Source: Astropecten irregularis
Lineage: Eukaryota; Echinodermata; Asteroidea; Paxillosida; Astropectinidae
Assembly: GCA_963971285.1 (NCBI GenBank)
Contig: OZ020255.1
Span: forward strand, 13,102,931 to 13,166,930
DNA length: 64,000 nt
Direction of reading: 5' to 3'
Shown: positions 50,534 to 61,850 of the stretch, piece after piece
Numbering within the stretch: the first letter of the stretch is position 1
Layout: each line of letters opens with the position of its first letter
Made by a program: the position numbers and the translations under genes
The notes under the pieces: generated by a model
What the model was told of the DNA's origin: nothing
Databases searched by the model: none
The model's input: only the letters and a program-made list of their open reading frames with translations

Positions 50534-51320
50534 ATAGCCCGAAAGACCAATTTTAAGATTTTCTGCTAACTTCTATGAGCAAGATGAATAAATACAGTTA
50601 CTTGGATATGAAAGGTTACATATCTGACAATACAAAAGTGAATAATTCCATTGAATACTGACTGGCAAATAAAGCAAATGACTGGTTGTTACATTTGCAC
50701 TATTTTAACACAATATTTGGGGGGAGAGTATCACAGAGGTATTTATGATTTTTTTGGGGGAATGGGAAATAAATTTGAATTTTTTTTGTCTTTTCCATAC
50801 ACCTTGGGTTATGTACAACAAGTTAAGATGACATTTGGAATGAGAAATGCCATTTCAATTTTTAAGGCCATGTCCCTATTTTCATGGAAATGCCCACATG
50901 CTTGCTCAGGTGGGATTTTTTTCTCACGTGCTCTCAATGCCTAATTTGCATATTATCTATTTCCCGACCAAAATCATCAATATTCATGGGCAAACAAGTC
51001 TGAAACGATCGTCTGTATTTCCATCGGAAAAAGTTACTTTCATCAAATGGAATGATCGTAAAGTACAAATAAATTTAAGCTGAATCTCATCCCTGACAAT
51101 CGGAGAAGAGATGGAGCGATTTTCAAGCTGATTTGTGATGTGTTTGTTGTCCTTTGGGGACATTTTCAGGAAATTTCAGCGCAAGTACTGTTAAGTACAA
51201 AAATTGCAATTTTTTCTGTGTACAACACATTTAACCTTATGGGATTCACTGGGGCGCTAGACCGACCGTCAACACCAAAAATAAAAAAAAGGGAGTTCAG
51301 TGCCCCAGTTACTGGGTCTA

Positions 51321-52675
51321 CCTCCACCCAGTTCGATCAAATTGAGTCAGGACAATATTTCATCAATTTTTGAGTGACTTGGCACGCCATAGCTACTCCG
51401 ATGTCAACGAACTTTGCCGCACAACCAAGGTACCGAAAACTGGTGACGCTTTGTTTACATGGCGGAATCGGTGTCGTTGTAAATGACGGACAATATTTCC
51501 AAAGAAAAGACTTCAACTTCGAGGATTTTTTACAGATTATAATCTGGAAGTGTCCATTTCAAAGTTAGTGGAGTGATTTTCTGAAATTTTATTTCGTTTC
51601 TGTTTTATGGAAGTTTTCCCGTTATCCCATCGGAAACCGATAACTGCAGGCTACTGTATCACTAATCAAAATATCGTAACTGGTCAACACAAAATCGCGT
51701 GAGTTTGTCATCCTAGGCTATGTCGACCGATAGGGACAGCTTACCAAACAGCAAACAGTGGGCTACCGGGTTTAAACATACTTCGAAGAAGCTTTGGATT
51801 CCTCCTGGCTATCCAATAAAAGCCCAGAACAACGTCAGAGAGCAAGAAAAGCTGAACAATCATCACATCGATCGGCAGGAAAACTGAGTATCCGCTAATC
51901 TTTGCCAAACATTCCGCCCGGCGATTTCCGTGACAGCTCTGGTAATTCTTGATGAAGGGCGACCTCTGTTGTCCAGAAAAAAGTTGTATTTTGGGGAATC
52001 CCCTGAAAAGGTTACTAAGCTAGACCCAGAGTTTTTCGGAACTAGAGATAGATGCTATGTGTAATTGCGTCTGGCCAGATGAAAGGGGCTACCTGTACAT
52101 TTTATAGATGTTGTGGCGCATCCTGGAAGGGGGGGGGGGGGGTGTTGGAAGCATGATGGGTATAGACATGTGCAAATCCTATTATGCGTGGATATCTCAC
52201 CAATAATGAAAATTCTAAATAACTTCCTAGGGCCCTTGGTTTTTTTTATACGTGTTGGAATTGTGCTGAAAACAAACGTTTACATGGTGTTCTTCAGGTG
52301 AAGGATATGCAGGATGGTAAGAATGTGGATAAGATATCCCTCCCCGCCAGTGACCAATAAAAGACAATGACACCATGGACCGTGTGTTGAGTGGCCTGAC
52401 ATAAGAGTAACGTTTATATTTGGGAAAGGCTGTTGACCTCCGAAGTATATACAGTATTTAAGATAATTATTTTTTTTATCAATGAGGGTCCAAACGTGAA
52501 GCATTTGTGGAGGAGTACATGTATGATCCAGCAGGAAGTATACTCCCCTCGCAATGGCGATTGCTTCATTGACATAATTATTATGTATGTCATCACTCAC
52601 AAGTGAAGCAAGTATGGGAGCAAGGGAACAACCTCTCGAGAGGAGTATAGGGGGAGTGTCGTGGCAGTATTAGGA
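51321..52675. other. non-coding stretch
   Basis: No recognisable gene. It holds a 14-base G run at 52129-52142. A 106-codon minus-strand frame (52280-52600) and a 64-codon plus frame (51374-51568) show no known domain. Confidence 0.5.
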
Positions 52676-52720
52676 TGCCCTTATAGGTACACTCCCCTGG
52701 AGAGTGTACCTATAAGGGCA
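52676..52720. repeat. perfect 19-bp inverted repeat (hairpin)
   Basis: TGCCCTTATAGGTACACTC at 52676-52694 and its exact complement at 52702-52720, separated by CCCTGGA. It is preceded by CCTCTCGAGAGG, another palindrome, at 52632-52643. No U-run follows, and a bacterial-type terminator makes no sense here. Confidence 0.93.
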
Positions 52721-54495
52721 ATGTGAACATCAGAATTCTGCACCAGATGCATGCGTATTAACTTTACGGTGTAAATTAATGACCCGAAATTTCCCGATAT
52801 TTGAGTATACTTTGGCGTTATAAATCAACATTTTCTCTAAGCATGACAGGCTGCTGAATTTGGTACGAGATGAACACGTAGGGTAAATGTGCCATGATTC
52901 GGACACTTAAGCAATTTTGGATTATTTGACCTTCTTAATGTTTGTTTCTCTCAACTATTTTCACTTATGAACAACAAAGTGTAGTTATTATATCCAGGTT
53001 GATATTGTATAAAAGTTTTTTGTGTCCTTGAAATGAAATTGACTTGAAAATAACCTTAATTTTTGCCATGATTCGGACACCCTGTCCATGATTCGGACAC
53101 ACGTGCCGTGCAAAAAAAATTAAATAATACCTCATCAATGCAGTGGGCAAATTCTTAAGTTGCCACCATTTATTTTAAAAAAAAAAGTGTCATTTGACTG
53201 CTCAGAACTCAAAAAAGAAAATTGGTGCATGGACACATCCAGGACTTATTTTCAGAGTTTTTGAAGGCATAAAAACGGGCCATTTCAGCCATATCGTGAA
53301 ATTGGACTCCATTCCGTCCGTGTGCTCCCGTGCGCACGACTCTAGTGTGTACAAAGTCAATGGCGTAGATATTAGACTCCAGCCATTGACGAAATGAACG
53401 GCAGTCAATGGAGTGGAGTGTAAATTTGGGAGATGCCGGCATTTCTTCTAAAATGGAACATACACAAGCCACAAAATTATTTTGGCATATTTTTAGCGAT
53501 TCTGGGGGCCTGGGTAGCATAAATCAATGGAGTGTCAGAAATCATGGCACATATACCTTGGCTTCTGATGGACAAGGAAATTTATGCAAGTTCAAATTGG
53601 CAACGCAGCTCTCCATAATTTAGACCTTGATGGTATATTGATGAACAGAATAATTATACCAATTTCATATAAAAAACAAATCCTGTTAAATTTAATTAAT
53701 TTTCTGTGTTTTTAAATATTGCATTTTCTCACAACCCTATTTTTAACAGGGCTCTTAAGTTAAGGATCACACTTTTTTGAAAGTTGAGGCTGCACCCCAA
53801 TTTCCTATCAGAAAATGTGACATTTTATAATAGGAATTGGATCATGTATGTGGCACCGTTGTTTAGTCTAATAGGCCCTAGTGCACCTATTGGAAAGAAT
53901 TCCACTGATGACAATAATTTGTGCACAACTCAATAGAACCAACAGAGGGCGTTTTGAGCAAACTGGCTTTGTACAGTTTGTAGGTAAAAGAACCCTGTAA
54001 AACTCACTTTTCAGATATTCTACGCAAGTTTTCCACACCTGAGATTGATGTTTATCATAATTTGTATCCAATAAGTTAACTCTTGGAGGATATAATCCTT
54101 TTTCCGTAATGGTGATCAGTGGAATTCTTTGCCATTTTGCATTTGCACATTTCCGAGCATCCGAATGCTTCCGAAAACGATGCTTCCGAAGACCTGCCGA
54201 AGATGACGTTCGTTGTGACGTCACAGGTCATTTAAATAAAGTAATAAAATTCACTTTTTGGCTCAGATATATACTGTTTCGTATGTTTTTCAGCGTTTCC
54301 AACCCTCTTGAAACAATTCTAAGGCGTTCCATGCGATACAATGTCAAAATGTTGGCTACAACATACATATCTGGGGCATTTTTGGTCATTACCTGTTTTT
54401 TTTCTACGAAAGTAATTAAGAGTGTTCCGATAAAGCCCTAGTCGTGTGCAGCGCCACCTACCGGTGGTTCCGGGAACATTGCGTCAAGACTATAC
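52721..54495. other. non-coding stretch with a doubtful exon
   Basis: CCATGATTCGGACAC occurs three times (52892, 53066, 53086). A minus-strand frame from 54224 begins MTSQRTSSSAGLRKHRFRKH and runs to about 54025, where AAAA|GTGAGT could be a donor; TGACGTCA lies just upstream. I do not recognise a family, so no gene is called. The rest shows nothing. Confidence 0.45.
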
Positions 54496-54784
54496 TACGC
54501 CGTGCTACTGCCGTGCCGAACTTAAATCAAAATTAATGAGTGCAGCATAGCGCTGCAGTAGCGCGGCAGTAATTGCGCTAAACACCGAACTTAATTGTAA
54601 ATGTCGCGCCACTGCCGTTCCGGATACCGATAGCGCGGTAGACCCTGTCGAGCCAAAGAGCTTGCCGCGCCGAACTCAATATTTACCTAGCCAAAATCAC
54701 GTCGATAAAAACGCCGTGCTATTGCCGTGCCAAAACTTCAAAATGTAAACTTATTTAAGTTCGGCACGGCAGTAGCACGGCGTA
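54496..54784. mobile_element. 289-bp MITE with perfect 32-bp terminal inverted repeats
   Basis: 54496-54527 (beginning TACGCCGTGCTACTGCC) and 54753-54784 are exact reverse complements. TA at both borders suggests a TA target, as in Tc1/mariner. ACGCCGTGCTATTGCCGTGC near 54710 and a looser copy near 54550 are internal repeats of the end sequence. It is much richer in GC than its surroundings. Confidence 0.93.
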
Positions 54785-56028
54785 TGGCCGTAGGCCTAAG
54801 GTACGGTAGGTAAGCACTAAGCAGGCAGGCTTACTTTGAGAAAGAAAAGTGAACGGAGCTGTTCCGACTCAATTTGATCAGCTTTATAAGCTCTGATGAC
54901 GTCATGAAGGACATCGTGCTCAGAATGTAGGCCTACCATTTTCTCTGCGCCCTGCCATATTGAAATACACACAGAACGGTATTGCATGATTTATAAATCG
55001 TTACAGAGTTGGCTAAGCAGGGCGATTTCAAGTTTAAAGATACATGATCTCTGATGTAGACTGAAAATAAAAAGTCACGGGCAATTGGAATTTTCCTCAG
55101 TTTGCCTTAGAAAAGAACAGGCAGATTGCAAAGATCGTGTTCAAAATATAGGATTTGACCGCGCGCTGCCATTATTAAAAAATACACATACAGTGTAGAA
55201 CGTAATAAAGATGATACATAAATCATTACAGATTTCGCTACGCAGGGCGACTTCAGGTTCAACAATTCAGATCTATAATCTAGACTGAAAATAAAAATAC
55301 ACGTGTAATTTTGTTTTTCCTCAGTTTGCCCCCGAACTTGAGCAGGCAGATTTCAAAGATCGTGTTCAAAATATAGAATTAGACAGAGTGCTGCCATATA
55401 GGCCTTTCTCCGCCTATAATACACATACAGTGTAAAACTGTATTGCGTGATATGTAAATCATTACAGATTTCGCTATGCAGGGCGACTTCAGGTTCAAAA
55501 ATTCAGATCTATGATCTAGACTGAAAATAAAAAGACACGTGTAATTTTGTTTTTCCTGAGTTTGCCCCAGAAATGAGCAGGCAGATTTCAAAGATTGTGT
55601 TTAAAATATTATAGGATTTGACAGCGCGCTGCCAATACACATACAGTGTAGAACGCAATAGCAGGATATATAAATCATTACAGATTTCGCTAAGCAGGGC
55701 GACTTCAGGTTCAAAATTCAAATCTATATGATCTACACTGAAAATAAAAAGACATGTGTAATTTTGTTTTTCCTGAATATTCCCCCGAACTTGAGCAGGC
55801 AGTTTTCAAAGATCGGGTTTAAAATATAGGATAAGACTGCGTGCTGCCATTTTATACACATACAGTGTAGCACGTCATAACGTGATTTATAAAACATTGC
55901 AGATTTCGCTAAGCAGGGCGACTTCAGGTTCAAAAATTCAGATATATGATCTAGACTGAAAATAAAAAGACACGTGTAATTTTGTTTTTCCTGAATTTTC
56001 CCCAGAAATGAGCAGGCAGATTTCAAAG

Positions 56029-56400
56029 AAATCGTGACGCGCTTTAGCCATGAGCCCGTGTACAAAACATATTACGAAGGCTGGGAACATGACCATATGT
56101 CACTGACTATGCCAGACGACTGGCTCATGCCAAGCTTATTGGCAAGCCCGTAGAACCTGCGTGGACAAAAATGAATTGTGACATGAAATGGTCTTTGATT
56201 ATGTTTGTCATAGTCAGCAAGATACGGTATAGTTCCCACCTTCGTGCATATGTTTGTGCAAGGGACAATTTCTAAAGCGCATGGGGATTTTTTTTTAGTG
56301 CACGAAGGTTCACACCACTAAATAATTTCAAATATCGACTCCCATGCAAAATGTTCCATTAAAAATAATAACAAAATACTCACAAATTTCTGAGGCAATC
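56029..56400. repeat. 370-bp insert block, copy 14 (right array)
   Basis: Same block with the same two junctions as in the left array, but flanked by right-array monomer subtypes. Differences include ATCGTGACGC, AGCTTATTGGC and GAAGGTTCACACC. It is the only copy seen in this array within the window. Confidence 0.95.
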
Positions 56401-57060
56401 AGAAATGAGCAGGCAGATTTCAAAGATCGTGTTCAAAATATAGGATTGGACAGCGCGCTGTCTTATATAATAAACATACAGTATAGAACGCCATAACATG
56501 ATATATAAATCATTGCAGATTTAGCTAGGAAGGGCGACTTCACGTTCAAAAATTCAGATATATGATCTAGACTGAAAATAAAAAGACACGTGTTATTTTG
56601 TTTTTCCAGAGTTTGACCCAGAAATGAGCAGGCAGATTTCAAAGATCGTGTTCAAAATATAGGATTGGACAGCGCGCTGTCTTATATAATAAACATACAG
56701 TATAGAACGTCATAACATGATATATAAATCATTGCAGATTTCGCTATGCAGGGCGACTTCAGGTTCAAAAGTTCAGATATATGATCTACACTGAAAATAA
56801 AAAGACACGTGTAATTTTGTTTTTCCTGAATTTTCCCCAGAAATGAGCAGGCAGTTTTCAAAGATCGGATTCAAAATATAGGATTAGACTGCGTGCTGCC
56901 ATTTTATAATACACATACAGTGTAGCACGTCATAACGTGATTTATGAAACATTGCAGATTTCGCTAAGCAGGGCGACTTCAGGTTCAAAAATTCAGATAT
57001 ATGATCTACACTGAAAATAAAAAGACACGTGTAATTTTGTTTTTCCTAAATTTTCCCCAG

Positions 57061-60000
57061 AAATGAGCAGGCAGATTTCAAAGATCGTGTTCAAAATAAA
57101 GGGTTTGGACAGCGCGCTGTCTTATATAATAAACATACAGTATAGAACGTCATAACGTGATTTATAAAACATTGCAGATTTCGCTAAGCAGGGCGACTTC
57201 AGGTTCAAAAATTCAGATATATGATCTACACTGAAAATAAAAAGACACGTGTAATTTAGTTTTTCCTAAACATCCCCAGAAATGAGCAGGCAGTTTTCAA
57301 AGATCGGATTCAAAATATAGGATTAGACTGCGTGCTGCCATTTTATAATACACATACAGTGTAGCACGTCATAACGTGATTTATGAAACATTGCAGTTTT
57401 CGCTAAACAGGACGACTTCAGGTTCAAAAATTCAGATATATGATCTACACTGAAAATAAAAAGATACGTGTAATTTTGTTTTTCCTGAATTTTCCCCAGA
57501 AATGAGCAGGCAGTTTTCAAAGATCGGGTTTAACATATAGGATTAGACTGCGTGCTGCCATATTATAATACACATACAGTGTAGCACGTCATAACGTGAT
57601 TTATAAAACATTGCAGATTTCGCTAAGCAGGGCGACTTCAGGTTCAAAAATTCAGATATATGATCTACACTGAAAATAAAAAGACACGTTTAATTTAGTT
57701 TTTCCTAAATTTTCCCCAGAAATGAGCAGGCAGATTTCAAAGATCGTGTTCAAAATATAGGATTGGACAGCGCGCTGTCTTATATAATAAACATACAGTA
57801 TAGAACGTCATAACATGATATATAAATCATTGCAGATTTAGCTAGGAAGGGCGACTTCACGTTCAAAAATTCAGATATATGATCTAGACTGAAAATAAAA
57901 AGACACGTGTTATTTTGTTTTTCCAGAGTTTGACCCAGAAATGAGCAGGCAGATTTCAAAGATCGTGTTCAAAATATAGGATTGGACAGCGCGCTGTCTT
58001 ATATAATAAACATACAGTATAGAACGTCATAACATGATATATAAATCATTGCAGATTTCGCTATGCAGGGCGACTTCAGGTTCAAAAGTTCAGATATATG
58101 ATCTACAATGAAAATAAAAAGACACGTGTAATTTTGTTTTTCCTGAATTTTCCCCAGAAATGAGCAGGCAGTTTTCAAAGATCGGGTTCAACATATAGGA
58201 TTAGACTGCGTGCTGCCATATTATAATACACATACAGTGTAGCACGTCATAACGTGATTTATAAAACATTGCAGATTTCGCTAAGCAGGGCGACTTCAGG
58301 TTCAAAAATTCAGATATATGATCTACACTGAAAATAAAAAGACACGTGTAATTTTGTTTTTCCTAAATTTTCCCCAGAAATGAGCAGGCAGATTTCAAAG
58401 ATCGTGTTCAAAATATAGGATTAGACTGCGTGCTGCCATTTTATAATACACATACAGTGTAGCACGTCATAACGTGATTTATGAAACATTGCAGTTTTCG
58501 CTAAACAGGACGACTTCAGGTTCAAAAATTCAGATATATGATCTACACTGAAAATAAAAAGATACGTGTAATTTTGTTTTTCCTGAATTTTCCCCAGAAA
58601 TGAGCAGGCAGTTTTCAAAGATCGGGTTCAACATATAGGATTAGACTGCGTGCTGCCATATTATAATACACATACAGTGTAGCACGTCATAACGTGATTT
58701 ATAAAACATTGCAGATTTCGCTAAGCAGGGCGACTTCAGGTTCAAAAATTCAGATATATGATCTACACTGAAAATAAAAAGACACGTGTAATTTTGTTTT
58801 TCCTAAATTTTCCCCAGAAATGAGCAGGCAGATTTCAAAGATCGTGTTCAAAATATAGGATTGGACAGCGCGCTGTCTTATATAATAAACATACAGTATA
58901 GAACGTCATAACGTGATTTATAAAACATTGCAGATTTCGCTAAGCAGGGCGACTTCAGGTTCAAAAATTCAGATATATGATCTACACTGAAAATAAAAAG
59001 ACACGTGTAATTTAGTTTTTCCTAAATTTTCCCCAGAAATGAGCAGGCAGATTTCAAAGATCGTGTTCAAAATATAGGATTGGACAGCGCGCTGTCTTAT
59101 ATAATAAACATACAGTATAGAACGTCATAACATGATATATAAATCATTGCAGATTTAGCTAGGAAGGGCGACTTCACGTTCAAAAATTCAGATATATGAT
59201 CTAGACTGAAAATAAAAAGACACGTGTTATTTTGTTTTTCCAGAGTTTGACCCAGAAATGAGCAGGCAGATTTCAAAGATCGTGTTCAAAATATAGGATT
59301 GGACAGCGCGCTGTCTTATATAATAAACATACAGTATAGAACGTCATAACATGATATATAAATCATTGCAGATTTCGCTAGGAAGGGCGACTTCACGTTC
59401 AAAAATTCAGATATATGATCTACACTGAAAATAAAAAGACACGTGTAATTTTGTTTTTCCTAAATTTTCCCCAGAAATGAGCAGGCAGATTTCAAAGATC
59501 GTGTTCAAAATAAAGGGTTTGGACAGCGCGCTGTCTTATATAATAAACATACAGTATAGAACGTCATAACGTGATTTATAAAACATTGCAGATTTCGCTA
59601 AGCAGGGCGACTTCAGGTTCAAAAATTCAGATATATGATCTACACTGAAAATAAAAAGACACGTGTAATTTAGTTTTTCCTAAACATCCCCAGAAATGAG
59701 CAGGCAGTTTTCAAAGATCGGATTCAAAATATAGGATTAGACTGCGTGCTGCCATTTTATAATACACATACAGTGTAGCACGTCATAACGTGATTTATGA
59801 AACATTGCAGTTTTCGCTAAACAGGACGACTTCAGGTTCAAAAATTCAGATATATGATCTACACTGAAAATAAAAAGATACGTGTAATTTTGTTTTTCCT
59901 GAATTTTCCCCAGAAATGAGCAGGCAGTTTTCAAAGATCGGGTTTAACATATAGGATTAGACTGCGTGCTGCCATATTATAATACACATACAGTGTAGCA

Positions 60001-61850
60001 CGTCATAACGTGATTTATAAAACATTGCAGATTTCGCTAAGCAGGGCGACTTCAGGTTCAAAAATTCAGATATATGATCTACACTGAAAATAAAAAGACA
60101 CGTTTAATTTAGTTTTTCCTAAATTTTCCCCAGAAATGAGCAGGCAGATTTCAAAGATCGTGTTCAAAATATAGGATTGGACAGCGCGCTGTCTTATATA
60201 ATAAACATACAGTATAGAACGTCATAACATGATATATAAATCATTGCAGATTTAGCTAGGAAGGGCGACTTCACGTTCAAAAATTCAGATATATGATCTA
60301 GACTGAAAATAAAAAGACACGTGTTATTTTGTTTTTCCAGAGTTTGACCCAGAAATGAGCAGGCAGATTTCAAAGATCGTGTTCAAAATATAGGATTGGA
60401 CAGCGCGCTGTCTTATATAATAAACATACAGTATAGAACGTCATAACATGATATATAAATCATTGCAGATTTCGCTATGCAGGGCGACTTCAGGTTCAAA
60501 AGTTCAGATATATGATCTACAATGAAAATAAAAAGACACGTGTAATTTTGTTTTTCCTGAATTTTCCCCAGAAATGAGCAGGCAGTTTTCAAAGATCGGG
60601 TTCAACATATAGGATTAGACTGCGTGCTGCCATATTATAATACACATACAGTGTAGCACGTCATAACGTGATTTATAAAACATTGCAGATTTCGCTAAGC
60701 AGGGCGACTTCAGGTTCAAAAATTCAGATATATGATCTACACTGAAAATAAAAAGACACGTGTAATTTTGTTTTTCCTAAATTTTCCCCAGAAATGAGCA
60801 GGCAGATTTCAAAGATCGTGTTCAAAATATAGGATTAGACTGCGTGCTGCCATTTTATAATACACATACAGTGTAGCACGTCATAACGTGATTTATGAAA
60901 CATTGCAGTTTTCGCTAAACAGGACGACTTCAGGTTCAAAAATTCAGATATATGATCTACACTGAAAATAAAAAGATACGTGTAATTTTGTTTTTCCTGA
61001 ATTTTCCCCAGAAATGAGCAGGCAGTTTTCAAAGATCGGGTTCAACATATAGGATTAGACTGCGTGCTGCCATATTATAATACACATACAGTGTAGCACG
61101 TCATAACGTGATTTATAAAACATTGCAGATTTCGCTAAGCAGGGCGACTTCAGGTTCAAAAATTCAGATATATGATCTACACTGAAAATAAAAAGACACG
61201 TGTAATTTTGTTTTTCCTAAATTTTCCCCAGAAATGAGCAGGCAGATTTCAAAGATCGTGTTCAAAATATAGGATTGGACAGCGCGCTGTCTTATATAAT
61301 AAACATACAGTATAGAACGTCATAACGTGATTTATAAAACATTGCAGATTTCGCTAAGCAGGGCGACTTCAGGTTCAAAAATTCAGATATATGATCTACA
61401 CTGAAAATAAAAAGACACGTGTAATTTAGTTTTTCCTAAATTTTCCCCAGAAATGAGCAGGCAGATTTCAAAGATCGTGTTCAAAATATAGGATTGGACA
61501 GCGCGCTGTCTTATATAATAAACATACAGTATAGAACGTCATAACATGATATATAAATCATTGCAGATTTAGCTAGGAAGGGCGACTTCACGTTCAAAAA
61601 TTCAGATATATGATCTAGACTGAAAATAAAAAGACACGTGTTATTTTGTTTTTCCAGAGTTTGACCCAGAAATGAGCAGGCAGATTTCAAAGATCGTGTT
61701 CAAAATATAGGATTGGACAGCGCGCTGTCTTATATAATAAACATACAGTATAGAACGTCATAACATGATATATAAATCATTGCAGATTTCGCTATGCAGG
61801 GCGACTTCAGGTTCAAAAGTTCAGATATATGATCTACACTGAAAATAAAA
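57061..61850. repeat. 11-monomer higher-order repeat (2,414 bp), two copies
   Basis: TCAAAATAAAGGGTTTGG occurs with GGG at 57101 and at 59515, and equivalent monomers recur at 57323/59737 and 58421/60835, all 2,414 bp apart. Private variants such as AAACAGGACGAC, AAACATCCCCAG and ACAATGAAAATAAAAAG are shared, so the duplication is recent. A shorter step of 1,098 bp (five monomers) links 57323 with 58421. Confidence 0.9.

Larger units (their letters stand above)
48765..50894. mobile_element. 2.1-kb transposon with 4+4 GTAACTTACGTTAC motifs
   Basis: Flanked by CACATG on both sides; its ends are GGCATTTCCA and TGGAAATGCC. The joined flanks recreate the uninterrupted phrase ATCACATGCTTGCTCAGG seen at 48512-48529, so both empty and filled sites are visible. 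The interior is AT-rich and has no long frame or recognisable transposase, so it is non-autonomous. If the ends are instead read as TGGGCATTTCCA the duplication shrinks to CA. I cannot assign a superfamily. Confidence 0.85.
47992..51320. mobile_element. 3.3-kb foldback element with long inverted arms
   Basis: The left arm (47992-48300) and right arm (about 51000-51320) are reverse complements over roughly 300 bp: TAGACCCAGTAACTGGGGCA and CCCTTTTATTTTTAT at the left against TGCCCCAGTTACTGGGTCTA at the right, continuing through GGCGCTAGAC, CCTTATGGGATTC, GATGGAGCGATTTTCAAGCT and TTCCATCGG. Pairing resumes at 48650-48690 with 50938-50990 (ATTGATGATTTTGGTCGGG against CCCGACCAAAATCATCAAT). The left half carries extra insertions (hairpin, tRNA-like SINE) that the right half lacks. 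No transposase frame is present; target duplication is not clear. Confidence 0.85.

Noticed and set aside
52676..52720. Rho-independent terminator
   Set aside because: No U-tract follows the stem and the context is eukaryotic.
53209..53520. 103-codon minus-strand frame as a second exon of a gene starting at 54224
   Set aside because: No family match and no convincing acceptor or shared composition with the 54224 frame.
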